A DNA stretch of 64,000 nt from Devosia soli (GCF_000970455.1 NZ_LAJG01000014.1:744001-808000); one strand, 5' to 3'. Counted from the first letter of the stretch, positions 17,405 to 25,541 are shown. Translations and numbers: made by a program. The notes: generated from the letters alone by a model not told the origin.

Positions 17405-18568
17405 GTGCTGACTTCTGATCACCTCGATCGGGTTGCTCCCCTGCAGGCGACCCTCGCCGCCGTCAAGGCAAAGTTCCCCGAGCTTGGCATCACCCGCCTC
17501 GCCAGGCAGACCGATCTCGATATCATCGGCATCCCCTGCTGGGCTGCCTTCCGCCCGGCGGCCAATGCGCTGGCGGTAAACCAGGGCAAGGGCCTCTCCG
17601 ACGACGCCGCCAAGGTTTCTGCAGCGATGGAAGCGGCCGAATTCGCCATCGCCGAGCATCCAAGGGTCGCCACCATCCGCGCCAGCGCCGCCGATCTCGA
17701 GCTTGAGGGCCCCGACTGGTTCAATCCGTCCCGTTCGCTGCCGCTCGGTGCGCCGCTCGCTATCGATCAGGCGATCGAGTGGGTTTCGGGCAGCGCCCTC
17801 TTCGAGCGGCGCGAAACGCTTGTGCCACTCGATCTCGTCCGTCTCGGCCACGCCACCGACCTTCCCGGAATTTGTCAATCGACCAATGGCCTTGCGTCCG
17901 GCAATACGCCCGCGGAAGCCATTTTCCACGGGCTGTGCGAGTTGATCGAGCGCGACGCCGAAACGCATTGGTCGATCCTGCCACAGGCCGAGCGGATGGC
18001 CCTCTGCTTTGACCCATCCGTGTTGAACGATCCTGTCGTTGACGATCTCTGCGCCCGCTTTGCCGCTGCCGGCGTCCCGCTGCGGCTCTTCGACCTGACG
18101 ACCGATATTGCCGTACCGACCTTCATGGCGCTGGCTGGCGACGGCCGTGGCTCGCGCCTCGAACTCATGGCCGGTTATGGCACCCATCCTTCGCCCGTCC
18201 GCGCGGCGGTCAAGGCGATCACCGAAGTTGCCCAAGGGCGGGTCACGGTCATTGCCTCGGCCCGCGACGATATCGCGCTTCAAGATTATGCCGATCGCGC
18301 GGATCCAGGCTTGAGTGAACTGGCAATGGCCGATCCCGTCCATCACCCCCAAAGCGGTACCTACTTGTCCGCGTCCGTCGATGGCCTCCTCAACCATATC
18401 GGCCAAGCGCTTCTCGATGCTGGCATCGATGATGTCACCAGCGTTTCGTTGGGCTCCGACGACCTCGGCTTTAGCGTCGTCCGCGTCCTCTGCGATGACC
18501 TCGAAGATCGCGGCCCCAATGCCCACTGGCGCCCCGGCCACCGCGCTCTTCACGCGCTGGGCTTTTGA
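17405..18568 (+). CDS. YcaO-family peptide-modifying enzyme
   Basis: This 387-residue YcaO protein has the ATP-binding signature elements: SAAMEAAEFAIAEHP (~residues 78-92), the central GLASGNTPAEAIFHGLCELIERDA helix (~165-188) and ITEVAQGR (~275-282). YcaO enzymes use ATP to activate peptide-backbone amides, giving azolines with Cys/Ser/Thr or thioamides with sulfide plus TfuA. The C-terminus (HRALHALGF) lacks the PxPxP end of azoline cyclodehydratases, and the next gene is TfuA, so thioamidation is favoured. I chose GTG at 17405 because AGAGGGG lies at proper spacing. A longer frame from 17354 would overlap the precursor gene. It is expressed with tfuA (1-base gap). Confidence 0.93.
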   Translation: MLTSDHLDRVAPLQATLAAVKAKFPELGITRLARQTDLDIIGIPCWAAFRPAANALAVNQGKGLSDDAAKVSAAMEAAEFAIAEHPRVATIRASAADLELEGPDWFNPSRSLPLGAPLAIDQAIEWVSGSALFERRETLVPLDLVRLGHATDLPGICQSTNGLASGNTPAEAIFHGLCELIERDAETHWSILPQAERMALCFDPSVLNDPVVDDLCARFAAAGVPLRLFDLTTDIAVPTFMALAGDGRGSRLELMAGYGTHPSPVRAAVKAITEVAQGRVTVIASARDDIALQDYADRADPGLSELAMADPVHHPQSGTYLSASVDGLLNHIGQALLDAGIDDVTSVSLGSDDLGFSVVRVLCDDLEDRGPNAHWRPGHRALHALGF

Positions 18569-18569
18569 G

Positions 18570-19271
18570 ATGAAAGTCGTGTTCGTTGGCCCTACGCTGC
18601 CGGATCCGCCGCAGATAGACGATATCGTGTTTCGTCCTCCCGCAAAGCTCGGCGACATCCGTCGCGCCGTCGACGATGGCGCCACCGCCATCGGTCTCAT
18701 CGATGGCGTCTACGAACAGGCCGCTGCCGTCTGGCACAAGGAAATCCTTTTCGCCCTCGATCAAGGCGTTCGCGTCCTTGGCGCCGCCTCCATGGGCGCG
18801 CTGCGGGCCGCCGAATGCGCCCCTTTCGGCATGGAGCCGATCGGGACCATCGCCCTCGCCTATTGCAGCGGTGCACTTGACGACGACGCCGCCGTCGCGC
18901 TCGTCCACGCCCCTGCCGAGTTCGGCTCCCAGGCTTTGACCGAGCCATTGGTCGACGTCTGGGCGACAATCGACAACCTCCGCACGCTCGCCATCGTCGC
19001 CGAAAGCGAAGCCGGCCGGCTCAAGGCCCGCGCTGCATCGATCGGCTTTCGCTTGCGCACCATCGACGCGATCTTCGCGGGCCATGAGAATGCCAAGCAA
19101 CTCACCGAAGCCTATTTAACGCACCGGATATACGCCAAACGCCGCGATGCCCTGGAGCTACTTTCCGCAATTTCTTTCGCCAAATCAAACACATACCGCG
19201 CATCATCCCAGGCACAGGGCGATACCGTACTTTGGGCCCAGGGCCGGCCGCGGCAAGCGTTTAACGTTTGA
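18570..19271 (+). CDS. TfuA-like protein
   Basis: This 233-residue TfuA-like protein carries the family segments KVVFVGPTLP at the start, FRPPAKLGDI, then IGLIDGVYEQAAAVWHKEIL and GVRVLGAASMGALRAAE (~residues 40-85). TfuA partners YcaO in installing thioamides (methyl-CoM reductase thioglycine, thioviridamide-type peptides) and was named from the trifolitoxin locus. Its role is thought to be sulfur delivery or activation. The ATG begins one base after the YcaO stop, with GAG upstream, so the two are coupled. The last ~45 residues are less conserved and Arg/Gln-rich. Confidence 0.92.
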   Translation: MKVVFVGPTLPDPPQIDDIVFRPPAKLGDIRRAVDDGATAIGLIDGVYEQAAAVWHKEILFALDQGVRVLGAASMGALRAAECAPFGMEPIGTIALAYCSGALDDDAAVALVHAPAEFGSQALTEPLVDVWATIDNLRTLAIVAESEAGRLKARAASIGFRLRTIDAIFAGHENAKQLTEAYLTHRIYAKRRDALELLSAISFAKSNTYRASSQAQGDTVLWAQGRPRQAFNV

Positions 19272-19317
19272 TTAACGCTGAAATTGGTTGCTTTCCACAG
19301 TCCCTGAACCGTGGAAA
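19256..19317 (+). promoter_or_regulatory. Two inverted repeats between tfuA and luxR
   Basis: The first repeat, AGCGTT...AACGCT (19256-19279), straddles the tfuA stop codon in an AT-rich patch with TTAAC words. The second, TTTCCAC-12 bases-GTGGAAA (19292-19317), ends 15 bases before the LuxR-type start. The second could be a LuxR/SARP operator or a weak attenuator hairpin. Together they suggest that the second half of the cluster has its own promoter or control point. Confidence 0.45.
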
Positions 19318-19332
19318 ACAACGGAGATTTCG

Positions 19333-19683
19333 ATGCACGGCGATGCCGACATCACCGGACCTAACGCCTGGAAAAGCAACTTCGCCCGCTCGGGTCTGCA
19401 GCTTCTCACCCCGGCCGAAACCCAGGTCCTCGCTCAGATTCTGAGTGGCCAGAGTAACAAGGAAGCTGCCCTCAAGCTCAAGGTCAGCCCCCGCACCATC
19501 GAACTGCACCGCGCCCGCATCTACAGCAAGCTCGGCGTTCATTCGGCGCTCGAACTCTTTCAAACCCTCTTTGATTGCTTCCCCTCGAGCGATCTCGTCG
19601 AGCGCTTCTCCGGCGCCGGCAATGCAAAAATCGAGATATTTCATGCCGAAAGCCATGCCGAGCCCATCCGGGAGCGCGCATGA
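19333..19683 (+). CDS. LuxR-type HTH regulator (small)
   Basis: This 116-residue protein has a C-terminal-type LuxR/GerE helix-turn-helix at residues ~18-78: LTPAETQVLAQILSGQSNKEA followed by the recognition helix region SPRTIELHRARIYSKLGVHSA. There is no receiver or sensory domain, only a ~16-residue N-terminus and a ~35-residue tail. The start at 19333 is fixed by GGAG eight bases upstream; the frame extends upstream but without sense. The stop overlaps the next ATG (ATGA). It probably regulates the RiPP cluster, perhaps through the inverted repeats just upstream. FixJ-type HTH similarity is clear; the signal is unknown. Confidence 0.85.
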   Translation: MHGDADITGPNAWKSNFARSGLQLLTPAETQVLAQILSGQSNKEAALKLKVSPRTIELHRARIYSKLGVHSALELFQTLFDCFPSSDLVERFSGAGNAKIEIFHAESHAEPIRERA

Positions 19684-19934
19684 TGAAGGTGCGGTATGTG
19701 GGCACCATCGCCCAGCGGATCGGCCGCAGCGAAGATACTGTGTCCCCCGCTGACAGCGTCGTCTCGGGCCAGGATCTGATCGCCTGGCTCCGTGAAACCG
19801 ACGACGGGCTCAACTTCGCTTTCGGCCTCCGGAAGAACCTGATGCTCGCCGTCGACGGCGTCGTGCGCCCCATTTCCAGCGATATCCGTGCTGCCAGCCA
19901 GGTGGCGATAATCGATCCCATCTCGGGAGGATGA
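19680..19934 (+). CDS. MoaD/ThiS-like ubiquitin-fold sulfur carrier
   Basis: This 84-residue protein fits the MoaD size: MKVRYVGTIAQRIGR at the start, a central DLIAWLRETDDG helix, LMLAVDGVVRP, and the required C-terminal diglycine (IDPISGG). The diglycine is adenylated by an E1-like enzyme and converted to a thiocarboxylate that donates sulfur. It overlaps the preceding stop (ATGA), and its own stop overlaps the ThiF-like start (ATGA), so three genes are tightly coupled. No molybdopterin or thiamin genes are nearby. The context points to sulfur delivery to YcaO-TfuA rather than to a cofactor. A second in-frame ATG follows directly (19683). Confidence 0.85.
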   Translation: MMKVRYVGTIAQRIGRSEDTVSPADSVVSGQDLIAWLRETDDGLNFAFGLRKNLMLAVDGVVRPISSDIRAASQVAIIDPISGG

Positions 19935-20671
19935 CCATGCCCGATGCCATTACCCCCGAGGAGCGCCGCCGCTATGCCCGCCAGATGATGCTCCGCGGCA
20001 TCGGCACCGAGGGTCAGCAAAAGCTCAAATCAGCCCGCGTCGTCGTCGTTGGAGCGGGCGGGCTCGGCAGTCCGGTGCTACAATATCTCGTGGGCGCCGG
20101 CATCGGCCATATCACCCTGATCGATCCTGACACCGTCTCGGAATCCAATCTCCATCGCCAGGTCATTCACGCCAGTACCGCCATCGGCCAAGCCAAGGTC
20201 GAGAGTGCCAAGACCTTTGCTGCCGGCCTCAATCGCTGGACAGAGATCGAACCCATTCAGGCTCTCGCCAGCGCTGCAACGCTCCGGCCTTGTCTGCAAG
20301 ACGCCGACCTGCTGCTTGATTGCACCGACAATGTCGAAAGCCGGCGCGCCTGCGTCGCGGCTTCGGCCGGGGTCTGCCCTTTGATCATCGGCGCTGCCAT
20401 CGCCTTCGATGGCTTCGTCACCGTGGTTCCCGCCGATGCCGATGGCAAGGCCGTGCTCGACGCGCTTTATCCAGGCGAGCCGGAGCCTGGCGACACCTGC
20501 GAAATGCTCGGCGTCCTCGGCCCCATCGTCGGGGTCATCGGTGCCGTCATGGCCACCGAAGCCATAAAGCTTCTCGCCGGCTTCGGCACGTCCCTTGCCG
20601 GCCGGGCGCTTTTCTTCGGCGCCCAAAACTCTTCATTCATGGAATTGGAGCTGCTGCCGCGCGCAGCATAG
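19931..20671 (+). CDS. ThiF/MoeB-family E1-like adenylyltransferase
   Basis: This 246-residue enzyme has the E1 architecture: RYARQMMLRGIGTEGQQKL (the Arg-finger region), VVVVGAGGLGSPVLQYL (ATP loop, ~residues 36-52), DPDTVSESNLHRQ, LLLDCTDNVESRR (~125) and the C-terminal CEMLGVLGPIVGVIGAVMATEAIKLL. It should adenylate the GG terminus of the upstream carrier. There is no rhodanese domain, so sulfur must come from a separate sulfurtransferase. The paired zinc cysteines of canonical MoeB are not evident. The start overlaps the carrier stop (ATGA). By position it is part of the RiPP operon. Confidence 0.92.
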   Translation: MTMPDAITPEERRRYARQMMLRGIGTEGQQKLKSARVVVVGAGGLGSPVLQYLVGAGIGHITLIDPDTVSESNLHRQVIHASTAIGQAKVESAKTFAAGLNRWTEIEPIQALASAATLRPCLQDADLLLDCTDNVESRRACVAASAGVCPLIIGAAIAFDGFVTVVPADADGKAVLDALYPGEPEPGDTCEMLGVLGPIVGVIGAVMATEAIKLLAGFGTSLAGRALFFGAQNSSFMELELLPRAA

Positions 20672-20796
20672 GACATCACATGAGCAAGACCGCCCTGACC
20701 GCTCCACCCGCCCACCTGCGGTTCATTCCACGCAACGCGCCCGCTTCTGCCCCGTTTAACACATCGGCGCGTCGCATTCTGAAAGGAGATCGCAGC

Positions 20797-21390
20797 ATGT
20801 CCGACGTCGACTGGACGAATGACAGGCGCGTCGTGCGCGAGATCGCCGAGCATGCCCCGTTCATGATCTGGCTGACCGATCATCGTGGCCGGTGCTTCTA
20901 TCTCAATCCCGCCTGGGTCGAATTCACCGGCCAGCCCGAAGAAGAAGGCCTTGGCGAAGGCTGGACCGAAATGCTTCATCCCGACGACCGCAAGGACGTC
21001 TATGATGCGTTCTTTCACGCCTGGACGCACAAGCGCCCCTATCAGGTGGAATATCGCCTGCGCGTCGCCGGCAATGGCTATCGCTGGGTCGCATCGAGCG
21101 CCCGGCCGCTCTTCAACGAAGATGGCGGCTGCGATGGCTATGTAGGCACCGTCTACGCCACGGCGGTGCGCGATACGCACCACACCGAGGCGATCAGGCT
21201 CAGCCCCCGCGAAATCGAGGTGCTCCAGCTCGCCGCCATCGGCAAGACCAGCGACGAGATCGCCATCATCCTCGCCATCAGCTCGCGCACCGTCGAAGCC
21301 CATATCAACAGTGCCATGATCAAGACCAATTCGGTCAACAAGGTCCAGACCGTGGTTTCCGCCATCAAAACCGGTCAGATCATCGTCTGA
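20797..21390 (+). CDS. PAS-LuxR transcriptional regulator
   Basis: This 197-residue protein has an N-terminal PAS domain (residues ~12-125: FMIWLTDHRGRCFYLNPAWVEFTG, then LHPDDRKDVYDAF and a PAC-like YQVEYRLRVAGNGYRWV). A C-terminal LuxR helix-turn-helix follows (~133-195: LSPREIEVLQLAAIGKTSDEIAIIL, SSRTVEAHINSAM). The ATG at 20797 has an excellent ribosome site (AAAGGAG). An upstream in-frame ATG at 20680, nine bases after the E1 gene, would add 39 residues rich in Pro/Ala. It is probably the last gene of the RiPP operon and a signal-responsive regulator; no cofactor-binding residues are obvious. Confidence 0.9.
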   Translation: MSDVDWTNDRRVVREIAEHAPFMIWLTDHRGRCFYLNPAWVEFTGQPEEEGLGEGWTEMLHPDDRKDVYDAFFHAWTHKRPYQVEYRLRVAGNGYRWVASSARPLFNEDGGCDGYVGTVYATAVRDTHHTEAIRLSPREIEVLQLAAIGKTSDEIAIILAISSRTVEAHINSAMIKTNSVNKVQTVVSAIKTGQIIV

Positions 21391-21489
21391 CACGCACACG
21401 AACCCCAGCAGCTGGGGGATTTCCTCCCCCGGCGCTAGCACTCCTCGGCCAATCGGGCTATTGGCTGGTGAAATCGAGGAGAAAATCCC

Positions 21490-22659
21490 ATGATTATCGA
21501 GCCCAAGATCCGCGGCTTCATCTGCACCACCGCCCACCCAACTGGCTGCGCCACCAATGTGCAGCGCCAGATCGATCATGTCGTGATCAAGGGGCCGATC
21601 CCATCCGACCGCAAGCGTGTGCTGGTGCTCGGCTGCTCGACGGGCTATGGCCTCGCCTCACGTATCGTCACCACCTTTGGCTCGGGCGCCGACACGGTCG
21701 GCGTGTCCTTCGAGCGTGAACCAGGCGAAGCCAAGCCCGCCTCCGCCGGCTGGTATAATAACCGTGCTTTCGAAAACCGCGCCCGCGCTGCCGGCGCCAA
21801 GGCCGTGACCATCGAAGGCGACGCCTTCTCCGACGCCGTCAAGGCCGAGACCATCGAAGCCATCAAGTCGACGCTCGGCCAGGTCGACCTCATCGTCTAC
21901 TCCCTCGCCTCACCGGTCCGCACCGATCCCAAGGACGGCGTCACCTATCGCTCGGCCATCAAGCCCTATGGCTCCGCGGTCACTTCGAAGACGCTCAACA
22001 CCGGCACCGGGGAAGTCTCCGAAATCTCCGTCGAGCCTGCGTCGGAAGAAGAGGCCCAGGCAACCGTCAAGGTCATGGGTGGCGAAGATTGGGAACTCTG
22101 GATCAAGGCCCTGTCCGAAGCCGGCGTCCTTGCCGACGACTTTACGACCTTGAACTACACCTATCTCGGCTCCGAACTGACCTGGCCGATCTACCACAAG
22201 GGTACGCTCGGCAAGGCCAAGGGCGATCTCGATCGCGCCGCCGCCGCCATCCGCGCCGCCCATGGCGATAATTCGGCCCACGTCGTCGCGCTCAAGGCTG
22301 TCGTCACCCAGGCGAGCTCCGCCATTCCCGTCGTGCCGCTCTATGGCACGTTGCTCATCAAGGTAGAAGACGAAATGGGTTTGAGCGAAGGCCCGATCCA
22401 GCAGATCGACCGCCTCTTCCGCGACAAGCTCCAGGGCGTGATCGTCCTCGACGACGCCAGCCGCGTCCGCGTCGACGATTGGGAATTGTCCAATGCCATG
22501 CAGGCCGAACTCAAGAAGCGCTGGGCCGTGCTCAACACGGAAAACCTCGCCGACCTCGCCGACCTGCCAAAATACCGCGAAGAGTTTTTGAAGCTCTTCG
22601 GCTTCAGCGTCGGCGGCGTCGATTATTCCAAAGACGTCGATCCGCGCGTCGTCGAATAG
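21490..22659 (+). CDS. fabV: Trans-2-enoyl-CoA/ACP reductase FabV
   Basis: This 389-residue FabV-type enoyl reductase catalyses the last step of fatty-acid elongation using NADH. Diagnostic segments are the N-terminal IIEPKIRGFICTTAHP, the cofactor loop VLVLGCSTGYGLASRI (~residues 45-60), the core VDLIVYSLASPVR, and the catalytic YHKGTLGKAK (Tyr-x8-Lys, ~residue 235). FabV is longer than FabI and naturally resistant to triclosan. GAGGAGAA precedes the ATG. It is a single gene: an R2-type repeat follows its stop and a 100-base gap precedes it. Confidence 0.96.
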   Translation: MIIEPKIRGFICTTAHPTGCATNVQRQIDHVVIKGPIPSDRKRVLVLGCSTGYGLASRIVTTFGSGADTVGVSFEREPGEAKPASAGWYNNRAFENRARAAGAKAVTIEGDAFSDAVKAETIEAIKSTLGQVDLIVYSLASPVRTDPKDGVTYRSAIKPYGSAVTSKTLNTGTGEVSEISVEPASEEEAQATVKVMGGEDWELWIKALSEAGVLADDFTTLNYTYLGSELTWPIYHKGTLGKAKGDLDRAAAAIRAAHGDNSAHVVALKAVVTQASSAIPVVPLYGTLLIKVEDEMGLSEGPIQQIDRLFRDKLQGVIVLDDASRVRVDDWELSNAMQAELKKRWAVLNTENLADLADLPKYREEFLKLFGFSVGGVDYSKDVDPRVVE

Positions 22660-22678
22660 GGTTTGATCTCCCCACCAT

Positions 22679-22753
22679 CGTCACCACCCGGCCCGTCCGG
22701 GTGGTCCATGCCTCCGCAAGCTGAATTGCCCGGACAAGCCTGGCAATGACGGC
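22679..22753. repeat. Intergenic palindromic repeat, family A, copy 2
   Basis: It starts GTCACCACCCGG, has the stem CACCCGGcccgtCCGGGTG, and ends with TTGCCCGGACAAGCC-TGGCAATGAC. It lies between the convergent stops of fabV and epmB, 20 bases after the fabV stop, so it could end both transcripts. Confidence 0.8.
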
Positions 22754-22758
22754 GCGTA

Positions 22759-23790
22759 CTATTCCGGCGGATAAGCGTGCTCGCCGCCCCGCCAGTCCCG
22801 CACCGTAAAACACCCATCGCCGCCCGAAACCTTCGCGGCTCCGATATCGGTCTTACCGTGCCCACCGGGGATGTCGAGCACATAGGTCGGCTGGCAGAGC
22901 CCAGAAATCCGCCCACGCAAAGCCGCGACCAGCGCCTGCCCTTCCTCGATGCCAATCCGGAAATGGCTCGTCCCCGGCGCCAGATCGGGATGGTGCAGAT
23001 AATAAGGCTTGATCCGGTTCTCGACGAACCCGCGCATCAGCGCCGCCAGCGTTTCGACATCGTCGTTCACCCCGCGCAGCAGCACCGACTGGCTGAGCAG
23101 CGCCACGCCACCATCGAACAGCTTCTTGAACGCCTGCCGCGCTGCGGGTGAAAATTCTCGCGGGTGATTGGCATGCACCGCGAGATAAGTCGTCTTCCCG
23201 CTCGACATCAGCGCCTCGACCATCGCCTCATCGATCCGCTCCGGCTCCACCACAGGCACGCGGGTATGAAAGCGCACGATTTTCACATGCTCGATCTTCG
23301 CCAACCGCTCCATCAGCCCCGCCAGCCGCCGGGGCGACAACACCAGCGGATCGCCGCCCGTGAGGATCACTTCCCAGATTTCTTCGTGAGCGGCGATATA
23401 GTCCATCGCGGCATCGAGTTCCGGCCCGGTCAGCGTCCCCAACCCCTGTGGCCCTACCATCTCGCGGCGGAAACAAAACCGGCAATAGACTGGGCAAACA
23501 TGCACAGCTTTCAGCAGCACCCGGTCCGGGTAGCGATGGACGATCCCTTCGACGGGCGAATGCGAGAGATCGCCGATTGGGTCAGCGCGCTCTTCCGGCT
23601 TGGTCAGCAGTTCAGCTTCAGTCGGCACGAACTGGCGGGCGATCGGATCTTCTGGATCAGCGCGGTCAATGAGGTCCAACACGGCCGGCGTAATGCCGAT
23701 GGCATAGCGCTCGGCCACCACATCGAGCGTCCCGATATCTTGCACCAGTCCCGCATCGACCAAGGCTTTGGCTGATTTGACAAACGTCAT
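22759..23790 (-). CDS. epmB: EF-P lysine 2,3-aminomutase EpmB (radical SAM)
   Basis: This 343-residue KamA-family radical SAM protein has the cluster motif CPVYCRFC (CxxxCxxC, ~residues 98-105), then RFHTRVPVVEP and the PLP-region segments YYLHHPDLAPGTSHFR and IPGGHGKT. EpmB converts L-alpha-lysine to (R)-beta-lysine for attachment to EF-P. It is shorter than catabolic lysine aminomutases (~415 residues), as EpmB proteins are. Its ATG overlaps the epmA stop (ATGA), and efp is divergent beyond epmA, which makes the EF-P role secure. Confidence 0.95.
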   Translation of the reverse strand: MTFVKSAKALVDAGLVQDIGTLDVVAERYAIGITPAVLDLIDRADPEDPIARQFVPTEAELLTKPEERADPIGDLSHSPVEGIVHRYPDRVLLKAVHVCPVYCRFCFRREMVGPQGLGTLTGPELDAAMDYIAAHEEIWEVILTGGDPLVLSPRRLAGLMERLAKIEHVKIVRFHTRVPVVEPERIDEAMVEALMSSGKTTYLAVHANHPREFSPAARQAFKKLFDGGVALLSQSVLLRGVNDDVETLAALMRGFVENRIKPYYLHHPDLAPGTSHFRIGIEEGQALVAALRGRISGLCQPTYVLDIPGGHGKTDIGAAKVSGGDGCFTVRDWRGGEHAYPPE

Positions 23791-24845
23791 TCCGCGACCG
23801 GCGCCCAGAGCACCGCCTCGATCCGCTGCGCACCTGTGGCCAACATGATCAGCCGATCGAACCCCAGCGCCACCCCACTCGCCTCCGGCATCAATTCGAG
23901 CGCCGCCAGAAAATCCTCGTCGACCGGATAGCGCTCGCCATAAATCCGCGCCTTCTCCTCCATCTCGGCGGCAAACCGCACGCGCTGCTCGGCGGCATCA
24001 GTCAGCTCGCCAAACCCGTTGGCGAGCTCCACGCCACAGGCATAAACCTCGAACCGCTCCGACACCCGCCGATCGCCCGGCACGCGCCGCGCCAGCGCTG
24101 CTTCGCAGGCCGGATAGCGATCGAGCACCGTGACCCGCCCATTGCCCAATCGCGGCTCGACCTTTTCAACAAGGATCCGGCTGAACAAATAACTCCAGCT
24201 CCGATCCTCCGGCACCTCTAGCCCCGCCGAAAACATCTGCGCCGCCAGCGCTCCGCCATCGGGCACGCCATCATCGTCCATGGTCGCTAGGAGATCGATC
24301 CCCGCATGCGCCCGAAACGCGTCGGCAACACTCACCCGCTCCGCCTCCGCCCGCGGATCGCAAACCCGGCCGCGAAATTCGAACTGCCTGATCCCCGTCA
24401 CTTCGGCCGAAAGCGCGATGATCTCCAGCGTATCGCCAATAATGACATCATAGGCCTCACCGGCGCGGTACCACTCAAGCATGGTGAACTCAGGATGATG
24501 CAGTGCCGAGCGCTCGCGATTGCGCCACACATGCTGCAGGCTCGCAATCCGCGTTTCGCCAGCGGCGAGCAGTTTCTTCATGGTGAATTCGGGCGAGGTG
24601 TGGAGATACATCGCCTGCCCCTCGCCATCGTTTCCGATCATCGTGGTTCCAAAGGCATGAAGATGCGTTTCATTGCCCGGCGAGCGCTGCAGCCCCGGCG
24701 GATCGACCAGCAAAAAATCCCGTTCTGCAAACCAGCTCCGCACCCGCGCGTCGAACCGGCTACGCGCCAAAAGCGCCGGCCGCCGGTCGGCATGGCGTTC
24801 GGGCGCCCACCAGGGCGAGGACAATGGTGCGATGGAAGCGGTCAT
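23787..24845 (-). CDS. epmA: EF-P--(R)-beta-lysine ligase EpmA
   Basis: This 352-residue protein is a truncated class II lysyl-tRNA synthetase-like enzyme without the anticodon domain (also called GenX/PoxA). Motif 2 is VWRNRERSALHHPEFTMLEWYRA (~residues 107-129), motif 3 is SGVALGFDRLIML near the C-terminus, and the adenylate site includes ELANGFGEL. It ligates (R)-beta-lysine to the conserved lysine of EF-P. It is translationally coupled to epmB and divergent from efp (126-base gap), which completes the modification set apart from the hydroxylase EpmC, absent here. Confidence 0.95.
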   Translation of the reverse strand: MTASIAPLSSPWWAPERHADRRPALLARSRFDARVRSWFAERDFLLVDPPGLQRSPGNETHLHAFGTTMIGNDGEGQAMYLHTSPEFTMKKLLAAGETRIASLQHVWRNRERSALHHPEFTMLEWYRAGEAYDVIIGDTLEIIALSAEVTGIRQFEFRGRVCDPRAEAERVSVADAFRAHAGIDLLATMDDDGVPDGGALAAQMFSAGLEVPEDRSWSYLFSRILVEKVEPRLGNGRVTVLDRYPACEAALARRVPGDRRVSERFEVYACGVELANGFGELTDAAEQRVRFAAEMEEKARIYGERYPVDEDFLAALELMPEASGVALGFDRLIMLATGAQRIEAVLWAPVAE

Positions 24846-24971
24846 GCGGTTTCTTGCCGTCCGGACTGGCGAAAGGGCGCGGAATAGGGTATCGGGCGCT
24901 CGACAACAGTTTTGGGCGCCTCAGGCAGTCTTGCCTCTATTACGCGCCAACGACACGAACAAGGAAGAAAA

Positions 24972-25541
24972 ATGGTCAAGGTCATCGCCTCGTCCCTGCG
25001 CAAAGGCCATGTGGTCGAGCAGGACGGCAACTTGCATGTGGTGCTCACCGCCGAAAACGTCCATCCCGGCAAGGGCAATTCGGTGACCAACGTCACCATG
25101 CGCCGCATCTCCGATGGCGTGAAGGTTCTGGGCCGCTGGCGCACCGTTGAAATGGTCGAAAAGGCCGACGTCGATGACCGCGTCTATGACTATCTATATT
25201 CGGACGGTGAAGGTAACCACTTCATGGAGCCCGAAACCTACGAACAGCTCGTCGTTCCGGACGACGTCATCGGCGACCAGAAAGCCTACCTTTCGGACGG
25301 CATGAAGGTTCACCTCATGACCCACGAAGGCATCGCCCTCTCGATGGAATTGCCGCAGCGCATGACCTTCGAAATCGTCGAGACCGAGCCGGTCGTGAAG
25401 GGCCAGACGGCGTCTTCGTCCTACAAGCCCGCCGTCCTCAACAACGGCCTCCGCGTCATGGTCCCGCCCCACATCGACGCCGGTACCCGCATCGTCATCC
25501 TCACGGAAGACAATTCCTACGTGGAACGCGCGAAGGACTGA
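24972..25541 (+). CDS. efp: Elongation factor P
   Basis: This 189-residue EF-P has the three-domain length of the family. The loop HPGKGNS carries the lysine (residue ~35) that EpmA modifies. The C-terminal OB domain ends with the family signature [18 protein letters not shown] binds the ribosome E site and relieves stalling at polyproline. The ATG at 24972 follows AGGAAG; the open frame extends upstream only by chance. It lies opposite epmA-epmB, so enzyme and substrate genes are adjacent. Confidence 0.97.
   Translation: MVKVIASSLRKGHVVEQDGNLHVVLTAENVHPGKGNSVTNVTMRRISDGVKVLGRWRTVEMVEKADVDDRVYDYLYSDGEGNHFMEPETYEQLVVPDDVIGDQKAYLSDGMKVHLMTHEGIALSMELPQRMTFEIVETEPVVKGQTASSSYKPAVLNNGLRVMVPPHIDAGTRIVILTEDNSYVERAKD

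Noticed and set aside
17165..18700. 511-codon frame opposite YcaO
   Set aside because: The plus strand carries YcaO motifs and a phased operon; the minus frame is a composition artefact.
20680..20796. Second small peptide gene before the PAS-LuxR gene
   Set aside because: ATG 20680 is in frame with the regulator and without a stop, so it is at most a longer N-terminus, not a separate precursor.
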